Positions 19,014-30,430 of a stretch of 64,000 nucleotides of DNA are shown here, in pieces; positions within the stretch are counted from its first letter, which is position 1, and every line of letters starts with the position of its first letter. The stretch spans positions 3,275,501 to 3,339,500 of the forward strand of contig JAEVLN010000001.1 in the NCBI GenBank assembly GCA_018350325.1, in the 5' to 3' direction. The notes beneath the pieces were generated by a model. It was given only the letters and a program-made list of their open reading frames with translations. It did not search any database and was not told where the DNA came from. A program made the translations under genes and the position numbers. The DNA comes from Globodera rostochiensis. Lineage: Eukaryota > Nematoda > Chromadorea > Rhabditida > Heteroderidae.

Positions 19014-19366
19014 GACGTAATTTTTTCTAGTAAATGTTGCGCCAGAACACTTAAAACTGGAATTAAAACTGCTCCTAGTGCTATTCCGCTGCCCTGTTGT
19101 AGCTTTTTTCTTGCTGCCTTTTCAGATTTTGATTTAGCAATGGTTCGATAAAAATCTGCGTACTGAACAAGCCTTTGTTTTTGTCTTTTATTAAGTTTAA
19201 ATGTAAAGCTCAAAATGTTTGCACAAATTTCAACAATTGCCAAAATTTGATCAGTAGTTGCCGTTTCGATTAAATTATTCTTCTTTTGATCGGATCTGGT
19301 GGAGGCAAGTTTTTTTAAAAATGCTGTATTCTCCTTTACTTGAGAGCTAAATTGGTACATTTTCAT
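19010..19366 (-). CDS. Conserved small Polinton protein with C-terminal hydrophobic helix
   Basis: A 118-residue protein: central helix 'ATTDQILAIVEICANILSF', basic segment 'LNKRQKQRLVQYADFYRTIA', Lys/Ala-rich 'SEKAARKKLQQGSG', then a hydrophobic stretch 'IALGAVLIPVLSVLAQHLLE'. This 'QI..IVEI..NIL.....L..R.K.RL..YA...R..A' layout is common next to Polinton ATPase genes; function unknown. The amphipathic C-terminus could interact with membrane. A TATAAAAG box at 19394-19387 lies 28 bp before the first ATG (19366) and 34 bp before the second (19360), so the second Met may be the true start. Confidence 0.75.
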   Translation of the reverse strand: MKMYQFSSQVKENTAFLKKLASTRSDQKKNNLIETATTDQILAIVEICANILSFTFKLNKRQKQRLVQYADFYRTIAKSKSEKAARKKLQQGSGIALGAVLIPVLSVLAQHLLEKITS

Positions 19367-19399
19367 ATATTCCGATATTTAATTTCCTTTTATAGATTT

Positions 19400-20020
19400 T
19401 TATTCATTTGGCAAATATACTTCTAAAATTTCACCCGGAAATATTTTGCTAGATAATCTAAATTCTTCATCCGCGTTTGGATGCATATTAATTACCAGAT
19501 AGCTAAATTGGTTACTGGTTGCGTTGTTATATGTTTCCATAAAGTAATTCAGTCTTTTGGGGAAGAGCTGTGAGCCTACGGTTCTTACCTGAAGCTGTCC
19601 TGATGGGTTCCGCATCAAGACAAGATAATGAGCATTTGCTCGTGCCGTTTTTATATCCCTACCATATAGGCTTTGGGTAACAAAAATTATACTAACGTTC
19701 CAATTATGAGATCCCCTCGTGAATAGCAAATCAAGAAAATTATTTTTTACGTTAAGCATTAAATCGTCGAGAATAAGTAACAACGGTTTAGCTTGTTCTT
19801 TTATCAATTTCAAATCAGGAATTCCGTTGTGCGTCTCTATACCCTGCCCAATTAACCCCAAAATACTGTCGTTCATTTCACCGTAACAATATAGAACTTT
19901 ATTTGGCACTGGATCAATTAATTCCCTATAATATTTCAAAAATTTCAAAAGCCATTGGGTTTTACCGCTTCCGGTAGCCCCTGAAAGAATTAGTGTGAAA
20001 GGTCCACTAAACATTTTCAT
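19400..20020 (-). CDS. ATP: Genome-packaging ATPase (FtsK/HerA, A32-like)
   Basis: The 206-residue protein starts 'MFSGPFTLILSGATGSGKTQ', the classic Polinton ATPase opening, with Walker A at 14-21 (GATGSGKT). Walker B is 'LLLILDDLML' (D85, D86), and a sensor glutamine lies in 'IIFVTQSLYG' (Q116). It drives packaging of linear DNA into capsids in related viruses. It is the first gene of the leftward block. TATAAATG words at 20063-20056 lie 43 bp before the ATG. The length is normal and no lesion was seen. Confidence 0.95.
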   Translation of the reverse strand: MKMFSGPFTLILSGATGSGKTQWLLKFLKYYRELIDPVPNKVLYCYGEMNDSILGLIGQGIETHNGIPDLKLIKEQAKPLLLILDDLMLNVKNNFLDLLFTRGSHNWNVSIIFVTQSLYGRDIKTARANAHYLVLMRNPSGQLQVRTVGSQLFPKRLNYFMETYNNATSNQFSYLVINMHPNADEEFRLSSKIFPGEILEVYLPNE

Positions 20021-20087
20021 TTTTTTTTTTAAATTAATTATTATTTATATGGTACCATTTATAGAGATGGCCCCTCACATTCGGAAA

Positions 20088-21196
20088 ATTTGAACGGCGG
20101 AAGTTTGATTGACAGGTGCCCTAATGACCTTGAGTGGCGGGGGAAGGAAAATTGATTTGGCAATGTCCCAATGTTTTGGGGACCAATTTAATTAAGCTTT
20201 TAGTTTGTAGTTGTGTGTGATACGGGCATTTTTTGTAAAAACATCCAATAGGCTTGGATCTCGGTTAAATTAATGGATTACTTTGAACTTCGCGTTTTTC
20301 AGTGCCAATACCCCTTTTTTTTTTTTACATTGAGAGCACATAGTATCGTTCACTGGTCCTTAAAAAAAATATTTGTGAAGTAATTTTGTACAGAAAAATC
20401 TCCTCTTTCAAATGGTATATCGTTTGTAAAAAACAGATCAAAATTCACAGACTAGATAGGTTTTGTAGACCTCTTATCGATAGTACGGTTACAAAAGAGA
20501 ATTGCCTAATCATCATTAACAATCGCTGTCATCCTCATCATAGTCGTTTTGTCATATTATTGTCATCTTTTGTCGGTTCATGCGTATGTTATATTTTGTC
20601 ATACAGTTTGTCATAAACGTTCACCTTTTATCATGCCTTAGTCGTCCTTTGTCATCTATTTGTCATGCAGAGTCATACTGTTTGTCATACTTTGTAATAA
20701 CATGTCATACAATAGTCATAATTTTGTCATACCAGAGTCATACTATGGCATCTCATCCTTCGACCTTCTTTATATGCCATTAATTAGTTTCCTTCACAAC
20801 CCTCTGGCTCCTTTGGGTTGCGTGTTAATCCGCTAGCCCCGCGATGTTTTGGTTGGGACTGAAATGTCTCGCTTTTGGATCAGGTAGAAGGCGGCACGAT
20901 CAAAGGGCGGCGGTACCCGGACGGTTTTGGCCGGACGCTGCCAGCTTTTGGTCTGGTGGCGGTAAGTTCAACGCCTCTGAGCCCGCCCATAGGTTTGGGT
21001 TAGGGCGGCATGATCAAAGACCCCGACCCCTCCAATAGGTTTTGGCTTGGGGAGGCATGATCAAAGACCCCGACCCCTCCAATAGGTTTTGGCTTGGGGC
21101 GGCAAGATCAAAGGATCTGACCCCTCCAATAGGTATGGGTACCCGCGCCCTTTTTGGCCGCGCCGTACCCGCGCGGTTTTGGGGCTTTATGCTGCT
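20088..21196 (-). repeat. Polinton right terminal inverted repeat
   Basis: This is the reverse complement of 5473-6512. It ends ...GGGGCTTTATGCTGCT at 21196. Differences include a ~45-bp segment near 20760-20800, a longer T-run near 20317 and point changes. One TGATTGACAG motif lies at 20106-20115 at its inner edge, mirroring the left side. Confidence 0.92.
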
Positions 21197-21202
21197 AATA
21201 TA
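21197..21202. repeat. Target-site duplication AATATA, right copy
   Basis: Exact match to 5467-5472, directly after the terminal CT of the element. Confidence 0.9.
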
Positions 21203-21936
21203 ATAATGCTCCACAAGCATTGTGCTTTTTTGTTCGATTTTAGCTTTAGGCAAGGTTTTTTGCGGTATTCCGGGCCTTTAAGACGTCCGGAATCTAGAAA
21301 GGTGTATTTCAAAGCCAAAAGTTAATTTATTTACTCTGGATTGGCAAAAAGTTAAGAAATAATAAGCTTACATATAATAATGCCAAAAATTGCTTTTTCC
21401 CCTGTCATTTGCATCTGCATTATTCTGGTGCTCAACACCTTGGTGACTGCTCCACGATGATGCATTAAAGTTGCTTATTTTCATAAAACAAGGCGTGATT
21501 ATTTAATTTTCTGATTTAAACTCATACAAAGTTTCAGCCCAGCGGCAGGTACTAAAATGGATAGATGGAAAAGGCATGACGGTCTGAAACGCACGAAAAA
21601 CGGTTTTCCGCTTGGTTTGAAGTGTTTAAAACGCATTTCCATGTGCATTTTTGCATTTATCGCTGTTTATGTGCTTATTTTGAGCATTTTCGCCATTTTT
21701 CAAAAATTCCTTAACAAAAATGCAATAAAAACGAAAAATATACCCTAAGATCGACTTTTTCAAAATTTTCAAAAAAATGCACCCCTAAAAATTAACTTTT
21801 CGTGATTTGTTATATTGAATTTGGAAAAATTCATGTTAATATTTTTTTATTTTATGTGCCATATTTTATGCGCATATTTTGCAAATTTTGGTGCATATTT
21901 TATGTGCATATTTTTTGTCTGCCTAATGATCAGGGG
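21203..21936. other. Stretch without a supported gene
   Basis: AT-rich sequence with words such as GCATATTTTATGTGCATATTT that recur near 25500 and 25800. No coding signal was trusted. Confidence 0.4.
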
Positions 21937-22739
21937 CAGGGATGGGTGGAAATTTATTTTCATAAAACGGAAATATTTTTTTAACGGGAAAAAGGGCCAA
22001 AAACAACGGAAAAAAGGAAAACGGAAAAATTTTCAATTTTTTTTAAAGTAATTTATTTAATAAATATTTTTTGAAATATTAACAGTAATTATTTTTAAAA
22101 ATTTTGAAGGATGTCTTTTTTCAGCAACCTTCTAAATCTATTTTAAGCTTTTGGGTGGGGGGGGGGGTCGGCGGTGCCGATAGGCGCCGCCGGAGAAATT
22201 TTTGAAATTTTGACTTAATTTGCTAAGAGATTTTCAACAAAAATTCAAAAATTGGCACTTTTTTTGAAGTTTCTAGGAATGGTAAGCGGCGACGCCGATA
22301 GACGGCGCCGGAAGAATTTTTTAAAAAAACAAAAAGATTTATTAAGAGAATCGCTCCAAAAATGAAAATGCAAAACAAAATCCCCCAAATGTTTTTTGAT
22401 TTCGTCCAACCAAAAATGAATGAAAAGCTTGTGAATTGTCATCTAAAATGTTTGTTTTTTAATTGGAAAAAGTTAAAAAGAATTTTTAAAAATTATTTAA
22501 CCACCGTAAATGTACAGAAAAATAAGTAATCACTGACACAGTTGGGGATCTGAACCCCCACCCACACTTATCTCCCCGCATCAACCACTCACCATTACAC
22601 CGCAACCAAACCGCACTCCAATCCTCCAAAAATCCCATTCTTAAGGGTGTATATTTTTTCCGTTTTTTTCCGTTAAAAAGGGCATTTTAACGGAAATAAG
22701 GCCCAAAAACAACGGTAAACGGAATTCCGACCATCCCTG
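21937..22739. mobile_element. hAT-type MITE, copy 1 (803 bp, TSD ATCAGGGG)
   Basis: Ends are CAGGGATGGGTGGAAATT and the complement of CAGGGATGGTCGGAATTCC. The 8-bp flanks are identical: ATCAGGGG at 21929-21936 and 22740-22747. The CAGGGATG ends and 8-bp duplication fit the hAT superfamily. No transposase is present. It contains two GC-rich palindromic GGCGGTGCCGATAGGCGCCG-type words and a tRNA-like segment (22540-22620). A second copy lies at 39472-40332. Confidence 0.9.
22540..22620 (-). repeat. tRNA-like segment with A/B box inside hAT MITE
   Basis: Read on the minus strand: GGTTGCGGTGTAATGGTGAGTGG (split here as GGTTGCGGTGTAATGG and TGAGTGG; A-box-like), then GGGGGTTCAGATCCCCA (B-box GGTTCAGATCC). 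The full cloverleaf is not convincing, so it is a tRNA-derived SINE-like piece rather than a tRNA gene. Related pieces occur at 40108-40181, 39190-39262, 58380-58455 and 59695-59780. Confidence 0.5.
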
Positions 22740-22747
22740 ATCAGGGG

Positions 22748-25700
22748 TGCTCATAATTACGAGTTAAGGATTACTTAAATTACGGGGTTTTGGCTGTTAC
22801 TAGGAGTTACGAATTTTGCAAAAAATCCGTAATTTTCTGTTTTCTGAGGCGGGGGAGGGGGGGGGGGTCGGCGGTGCCGATAGGCGCCGCCGAGAAAATT
22901 TTGAATTTTCTGACTCAATTTGTTAACAGATTTACAGTAATTTTGAATATTTGGAAAGAAAATTGGTCGGGATTTAGTAAATCAAATCAAAAATTATTAA
23001 CAAAATAAAACAACCTGGGCTCCGGAGGTACCAAACTGTTACGATGCTCCTCCTTCTTTTCTGCATTGGCATTGTAGATCACTGAACATTTTACTACAGT
23101 ATGCAATATTATTGAATGATTCTTGACCCTTTTGATCATTTTCATCAAAAAATATAAATTAATTAAATTTCTAAAATGAATGAATAACCGCTTTGGGCAT
23201 CGCTTCCACAGCACAGTTTGACCAGCACTCGCTCCATATGGCTGGCTGTCCAATTTTTGGCCCCACATCGGCACGGATGGGACTCCACCCAGTTGGTCCC
23301 GTCGTTGGCTTCATCTGCGTCAACTCCCATTTGTTGTTGCTTAGAGACTTAAATATGATTTGCTAAATTTTTAAAATAAAAAATATATTTTGATTGTTAT
23401 AAAATTTATTTAAAAATTCAAATAGTGGGTGTGGAGAAGTCAGTGGTTAATGATCCCTCAGACTCAAATAGGATGATAAATAAATGGAGAACACTGTTGG
23501 GTCGGGGGGGGGGGGGTAAAAATGGCGGGTCGGAAAAAAGTACGACCCGAATTTTTGAAAATTGGTTGTAAATCGCTAACAAATTGAATTAAAAATTCAA
23601 AAATTTCTCGGCGACGCCTGTCGGCACCGCCGACCCCCTCCTCTCCCCGCCTCAGAGCACATCCCTGTTCTCGACTTCCGGATTGATTTTACCGATCTGA
23701 GAAAGAATTGTTGCCCGAAAATCTTGAGAAGCTCCTATTTTGCCGCCACAATATCCTGCACCCCTGCTACTAATGAGCTTTAAAGGACAAAGATAGATGA
23801 TTATTTTTATTGCATTTTTGCTATAGCGTTTCATCTGTTCGGTGATGGAATTGTTGTGTGTTTATTATTGTTAAAAAATATCAGAAAATTTGGATCGGGT
23901 TCAATCCTGAACACAAATTTCCAATCAAGGATGAGAAGATTTCCGTTGGTTTTAGGACTTTTTTCCGTTTTCCATTAAAATTCGAGATCGAACCGAGATC
24001 GAGATTCTCGATCGATCTTGGCAAAAGGATACAGGGCCAGTTCAGTCACAAGGGTATAGGACTATTTCAGTCCCAAGCGTGTGGTTATTAATTAAATGAA
24101 ATGTCGGGATCAAATACAAACATGATATACCTAGTATGGTAGATTTTTTATAAAAATCACAGGTCACAAAAAAGCAAATGCCTCTGTAGTTCGATCAAGA
24201 GGAAAATTACGGAACAAAATTCAATGTAATTGTTGGGATCAAATACAAACATGATACAACTAGGATGGTAGATTTTTTATAAAAATCAAAGGTTTCAAAA
24301 AATCAAATGACTCTCCGGCGAAGGATCAAACACATGAGCAGCCTAGCTGCTCGTCCATTGGCGTCTCCAAATAATCTTTGCGCTCCAAGAACGGCGTCTG
24401 CCGCATTCAACCACATCACAAAACGGCTTGTGTGCTGCGCAACTGCGTCACGGTCAATGGCAACATGACCTCCCACGCCATGTGCTCACGAAGCTTCTTA
24501 AATAAAGGCGTTCCTTGATTTTTTACATTTTATCAAAAAAAATTTTTTTTTATTAATAAAATCAATTAATATTTAAAAAACAATAACTTTCTATTGAATA
24601 GAATTTAAATTTTAACCTCGATTGTGAATGGCGTGTTGAGGAAGAACTGGCTTTCCAGTTGAGGGAATTTACCCCTGTCACCACAAAAAGGTGATGAGTC
24701 GCGTCTTTGAAACTCAATAAGCTGTTTAAATCAAAATATTAAAAGCAAATTGCAATTGAATTATCCTGGGCTAAAAAAAGGAATTTATTTGTTTGATCGC
24801 TTTTTTGATGGAATTTGTTAAGAAGATTGGGCCAAAGATTAAGTTTTGCCTTGGAAATTGCGATTGAATTTTTAAACACTAATTTGAAAATTTTAGGAGC
24901 TATAATAAACGTTTATACATTTTTTAGGGGCTTTGAAAAATTCTACAAAAATTCGAATTTTATTATTTTTTCTTAAGAAATTTTTGAAAAAGGTCGAAAT
25001 AGGCACAAAAGTTCAAAAAAGTCCCCAAAAATGTCGAAATAGGCACAAAAAATCTTCAGATGCCTAAAATAGGCTCGTGCCTATTTTACCCGCAAAAAGT
25101 CCAAAATAGGTTTTCCTAGGAACCATAACGCCCCCGAATACTCCTAGAGCACCTTTTTAGGCTTTGAATGCCTTAAAAAAAGTTTGTAAATAATAGGTGA
25201 AAAAAAGCGGCCGTAAACGACAAAAGTACCAAGGATCCAAATCTTACCTCCATTTCGACAAATTTGAAACCCGAATTTGAAAATTTTTTCAAAAAATTAA
25301 TCATTTTAATTCATTATCTTGTGGGCGCTTCTTAACAATGTTTGCCCTTTTGGACAATTTCTTTTGGCGGCAAGCCAAAAAGGACAGAAGAGCAATTCGT
25401 TTGGCATCATTCAAATTAAAAACGGTAAAATCAGCATTATTTGTGCTGCTGTTCATCGAAAACTGATCAGCAGGGTTGGGATTTAGGTATATGCACATAA
25501 AATGAAAAAATATGCACATAAATTTTTCCAAATTCGATATAAAATTTCCCCAAAATTCTTTAAATTCATTCAACACTGGTTAAAATTGCTGATGAGATAA
25601 TTTCCATTTTCAAGTGTTTTGGCGACTTTTTGAACTTTTGTGACGATTTTGGCATTTTAGACGACTTTTTTGAACTTTTGTAATTATTTTCGCTTTTTCA

Positions 25701-26880
25701 AAAAATTTCTTAAGAAAAATGAAATAAAATCAATCTTGCCAAGATCACTAATTTTTTGCAAAATGCCAAAATATGCACAAAAAAAGAAAAAAATATGCAC
25801 ATAATTGCGAAATATGCAAAATACATGGAAATGCATTCTAGAAGCTTCAAACCAAGCTGAAAACACGTTATTCGTGACATTGCAGGCTGTTACCAGTTCA
25901 GGGAAAAAATATGCATGTGCATATGAATGACTTTCGGGCTTTTTAAGAATAAATCCCTATTTCGCTTTTGCGTTTTTATTCCCTATTTTGGCACTTTTTC
26001 CCTATAATTGAAGTAAAAATGCAATATTTTTAGCAAAAAGGCCGCTTTCGACCACGGGCTCGGACATCCGGTCAGCTTTTCGCTGGTCTCACTTTCTGCC
26101 ATTGTTGACGACAAATCGTTGCAGCACACTTTTTGCCCGCCTCCATAATTGAAGGTGTTTTGTGCAAAATATGAGTAATGACCAAAAAGTAGCGAAATAG
26201 CGACTAAAAAATGTGAAAACTGACAGAATCCAGTAAATTTTTGCGTGAAAACCATTAAAATCCATTTTTGACAAGTTTTGGAATAAATTTAAAAATTTTC
26301 GGGAAATATCGATCTTTAGGGGGTGCATTTTTGGTCCAAGAAAGGGTCATTTTCCAGGTGTGCAGTTTTGGCAAGAAAAATTTTGGATTTTAGGGGTATA
26401 TTTTTCGTTTTTATTGCATTTTTCTTAAGAAATTTTCGGAAAAATGTCTAAAATATTGCATTTTTTCTTAAAATTTAGGGGAAAAGTGCCAAAATAGGGA
26501 CTAAAAACGGCGAAATAGGGATTTATAGGGACTAAAAAGTCGCTCTAATTCAAAATTTTTTTGAAATGAATGCTATTTCTGGGCTTCTCTCATCAAACCT
26601 TATCCGAAAAAAATGTGAAACCCTAAAAAGCCGGGCTCTAGTATCCTGTCGATTTTCGCGTGAAAACATCCAAAATTCGTCAATCTTTATTACTTTTCCT
26701 AATGTAATTATAAAAAATTTTTATGAAAAAATTTCGTTTTAGGGATGGATTTTTTGTCAAAGAAAAAGTCATTTTTAAATGTTGGGAATGTTGTCCTTCG
26801 TAAAAGAGGAGGATGTGAGTCAAATAATTACGCACGAGCGTTTGGCTGCCGCTTCGCGGCACCCAACCGCTCTTTATTGT
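22748..26880. other. Repeat-rich gene-poor region
   Basis: No gene is supported. It contains a G-run plus GTCGGCGGTGCCGATAGG palindrome at 22853-22900 and its complement at 23600-23640. A directly repeated ~80-bp phrase occurs around 24100 and 24230 ('GGGATCAAATACAAACATGATA'). Short direct repeats of ATGCACATAA/ATATGCAC words appear at 25490-25930. A stretch at 24340-24490 is less AT-rich and could be an old exon, but no family was recognised. Confidence 0.4.
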
Positions 26881-26894
26881 CTTTATTTTTTTTT

Positions 26895-28275
26895 GTTTAA
26901 ATTTTTTCTGTTGCCTTGACTCTTAACTTCTTTGAGTCTTGACTTGCCATGACTCTTGACTTGCGTTGAATTTCAACTTGCCTTGACTCTTCACTTGCCT
27001 TGCTTCTTGACTTGCCTTGACTCTTCTGACGCGTGACTTGCCTTGATTCTTGACTTGCTTTCTCTTGCTCTGACTCTTGACTTGCGTTGAATTTTTGACT
27101 TGCCTTGGCTCTTGACTTCTTTAACTTTTGATTCACTTACTCTTGATTTGCCTTGATTCTTGACTTGACTCTTGCGCTGACTTTTCTCTGACGCTTCACT
27201 TGCCTTGATTCTTGACTTGACTCTTGCCCTGACTCTTGACTTGACTCGTGATTGAATTTAATTGCTTTGACTCTTACTCCTGTTTCGATTTGACTCTTGA
27301 CTTGCTTTGACGCTTGCCCTGACTCTTGACTTGAATTTCAACTTGCTTTGACTCTTGACTTGCCTTTGACTCTGCCCTGACTCTTGACTTGAGTTGAATT
27401 TCGATTGCTTTGATTCTTGACTTGCTTAACTCTTGACTTGCCTTGATTCTTGACTTCCCTTGTCTTGCCTAACCTTGACTTGCCTTGACTCTTGCTTTGA
27501 CTCTTGACTCGTGATTGAATCTCAACTTGTTTTGACTTTTACTCTTGCCTTGATTTAACTCATGACTTGCCTTGACTCTTGATTTGACTTTTGACTTGCC
27601 TTGACTCTGCCCTGACTCTTGACTTGCTTCGATTCTTGACTTGCCTTGACTTGCTTAACTCTTGACTTGCCTTGACTCTTGCTCTGACTCTTCTTGACTC
27701 GTGATTGAATCTACTTGCTTTGGCTTTTACTCTTGCCTTGATTTTGCCCTACTCTTGTTTTGACTCTTGGCTTTCGTTGAATCTCGACTTGCTTTGACTT
27801 ACCTTGGTTCTTGACTTGCTTTGACTCAACTGCCTTGACTCGCCTTGGCTTGACTGCCTTGTCTCTTGACCTGGCTCGTGAATTAATCTCGACTTGCTTT
27901 GACTCTTACTCTTGCCTTGGCTCTTGACTTGCCTAGACTCTTGACTGCCTTGACTTGCCTTGGCTCTTGACTTGCATTTGCTCGACTGCCTTGACTCTTG
28001 ACCTGGCTCGTGAATGAATCTCGACTTGCTTTGACTCTTACTCTTGCCTTGATTTGACTTGCCTAGAGTCTTGACTGCCTTGACTTGCCTTGGCTCGACT
28101 GCCTTGACTTGCCTTAATTCTTGACTTGCCTTGGCTCGACTGCCTTGACTTGCCTTAATTCTTGACTTGCCTTGGCTCAACAGCCTTGATTTGACTTGCT
28201 TTGGCTCTTAACTTGCCTTAACTCTTGAGTTGCCTAGACTCTTGACTTGCCTTAACACTTATTTGCACTGACCCT
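26895..28275. repeat. Degenerate CTTGACTTGCCTTGACT minisatellite, ~1.38 kb
   Basis: The whole interval is built from 5-7-bp words CTTGACT, TGCCT and TGACTC in irregular higher-order arrays. On the minus strand it gives Ser/Lys/Gln/Arg-rich open frames (repeats of SQGKSR and ESRQVK), up to 143 codons, a by-product of a period often divisible by three. I do not call a protein. Confidence 0.85.
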
Positions 28276-28649
28276 TGACTCGATTTTAAGAAACAATTAC
28301 TTTTAGATAAATCCCTTTTATTGAAAATAATTCTACCACAAACGGGAATACGGGATTCTTCTTGACGTGATTTTTGTTACATTTTTATTATTGTGTTGAA
28401 AGCTGCTTACTAAGTAAAAAATGTCCTTACTTTTTTGTTTTTAACAAAGCAAAAACAACTCTACACAGTCTGCCCCTTGCTCTCTTTCTTCTCTCTCTTC
28501 GTTTTTTTGCTCTCTTTTCCCACCCACCAAAAGTTTTCGTGTCAAAAAAAATTTCATTCAAAACGGGACAAACATACAGACGGACACACTGATTTAGTAT
28601 AGTGAATGAACAGTTTATTTCAATTCTGTTCAAATTTCTCCCAAAAAGG

Positions 28650-29820
28650 TGCCAACAACTCATCTCTATTGCGCTTGCGGTGCCAAACCGGTGGACGAGT
28701 TTTCGTACCGGTGTTCCGACTCGAACACGCATGGCAATGAATTCAAACGTTTTGGAACGATTCAGTTGGCGAACGAGTTGAAAAGATTGAAAAGGTAAGG
28801 GCGTATTGACCATTTTGCTGTTGGGCGAGACTGGCGTGGGCAAATCAACGCTTATCAATGCGATCGTCAACTATCTGAAGCAGCCGACCTTTGATGAAGC
28901 AATTCAGGTGGCGTTTAAATGAATTGTTGTTGATCTGTTTTTTTGGATAATGTTGGTTCAAAAAAATGATTGTTTTAACTAGAGTTGAGCGGAACCGGGA
29001 CTTTTGGGAAAAACCGGGACCGGGACCAGAAAACCGGGACCGGGACTTCCCGGGATCAGAAAACCGGGACCGGGACCAAGATTTTTTTTTTGTTATTCAA
29101 AAATATCTTCCTCTGTCTTTAACTTCAATTTAATCACATCATTTTTTTGAGATTCTGCTTTACTTTTAGGTGGTGGGGGGTCGGCGGTCGCGCGCGGGCC
29201 CAACTACAAAATGGGTGGGTTCGTTTTGTTGTGGCACGGGAGGGACGGAGTGTGTAAAGTTGAAAAGCAAAAACATTTCAGGAAAAACGCGGGAAATATT
29301 GCAAGAAATTCTGAATCCAATTGAAGCTGCACATAAAGTGGGCATTTTCTGTTTAAGTGTTAAATATTTATGTACTATAAATTTTGTGTAAATTTATATC
29401 AATTATAAAGATTTGGCTCAACCCCAAATTTTAAAGTGTCCGTCCATTCCTCTCCACCGGGACAGAATTTACTGTCTGGACAATGAGTCATTTGAGCATT
29501 TGTGTCTCATCAAAAAGGCCAACGTTTCGGACCATCGTCGACTTGATCTACCCATTGGTGATTATCTCCCAGAAAATTCAGGTGAAAAGTGCCACTCAAT
29601 TTGTATGGTTTAAAACTGTTGTCATATTGCGCACTTCACACACAGGACAACCTGATCCGCATCAAAGAACATGAAGAAGCCATCAGCAAAGGGGAGCAGG
29701 TGATGACCAGCGCGCCCACCTTTGAGACCGTCCAGTTCGTTCCTCTGTCACATCCGTGCATAAAAAAAGAGAGTCAAGTGACGAGATTAATTCGGGCATC
29801 AACACACCCCATCTAAAAAT
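28650..29820 (+). pseudogene. Broken nematode P-loop GTPase-family gene
   Basis: Pieces in the correct order share one protein family. The first is a Cys-rich segment (28653-28795, 'HLYCACGAKPVDEFSYRCSD'). Then comes a P-loop segment (28806-28914) with 'ILLLGETGVGKSTLINAIVN'. At 29440-29590 there is 'RIYCLDNESFEHLCLIK' and, in another frame, 'RTIVDLIYPLVIISQKIQ'. After a proper intron (GTGAAA...CACACAG, to 29644) there is 'DNLIRIKEHEEAISKGEQ'. The P-loop exon is +1 relative to the Cys-rich one, which ends at TAA (28796), and the 29.4-29.6 kb part changes frame. The gene is therefore frameshifted and lacks its middle. Function in the family is unknown to me beyond nucleotide binding. Confidence 0.65.
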
Positions 29821-29824
29821 TATT

Positions 29825-30430
29825 TTAGTTTAATTAGTTTAGTGTGCTAAAAAGAGAGAGTCAGGCGGCCAGTGTAATTTGGGCATCAACGCACCCTATC
29901 TAAAAATTGTTACAACTTTTTCATAAAGTATCAAAAATTGCTGGGTCGATTGGCTTTTAGTAGTCCAAATAAGTTATGTACTTGGACTGTCCACGAAAAT
30001 GGATCGATAAATTTTGGAATTGTCTTACTGAAAGATTGAACTTAAATTTGAGTTCCCAATTCTATTCGAAGGTATTTTCAATTATTTCACTCATTTTTTG
30101 ACATAAATTAGTATTTTTACGACAAATTTTACATTTGAAGAAATAGTGTGATAAAAAAGAGAGTCAGACGGTTAGAGTAATTTGGTCATCAACGCACCCC
30201 ATCTAATAATTTTTTAGTTACTTTTTTGAACATTTTATTTTTTGAAGAAATAGTATGCTAAAAAGAGAGAGTCAAGCGGCGAGTGTAATTTAGGCATCAA
30301 CGCACCCATCTAATAATTTTTTAGTTACATTTTTGAAAATTTTATTTTTTGAAGAAATAGTTTGCTAAAAAGAGAGAGTCAGACGGTTAGAGTAATTTGG
30401 TCATCAACGCACCCCATCTAATAATTTTCA
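29825..30430. repeat. Tandem repeat, ~120-bp unit, orientation A
   Basis: About four diverged units contain 'GCTAAAAAGAGAGAGTCAG', 'GTAATTTGGTCATCAACGCA' and 'CCCCATCTAATAATTTTTTAG'. The same satellite occurs in the opposite orientation at 58840-59295, 29 kb away. Confidence 0.8.

Larger units (their letters stand above)
5473..21196. mobile_element. Maverick/Polinton virus-like transposon, 15,724 bp
   Basis: A complete element is defined by long terminal inverted repeats starting AGCAGCATAAAGCC and ending with its complement, and by a perfect 6-bp target duplication. It encodes all Polinton hallmarks: protein-primed family B DNA polymerase, DDE integrase with chromodomain, FtsK/HerA-type packaging ATPase, adenain-like cysteine protease, and major (double jelly roll) and minor capsid proteins. 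In addition it encodes a TATA-binding protein, a PAZ-domain protein and a signal-anchored membrane protein. All recognised catalytic residues are present; the only clear lesion is a one-base frameshift in the polymerase. The two inverted repeats differ by point changes and indels, so the insertion is not brand new. Polintons with capsids are thought able to form virions; whether this copy does is unknown. Confidence 0.97.

Noticed and set aside
22540..22620. Genuine tRNA gene
   Set aside because: A and B boxes are present but I could not form a convincing acceptor stem and anticodon arm; the copy inside a MITE suggests a tRNA-derived repeat.
27749..28180. 143-codon Ser/Lys/Gln-rich protein
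   Set aside because: Product of a simple minisatellite; no start context, splice or family evidence.
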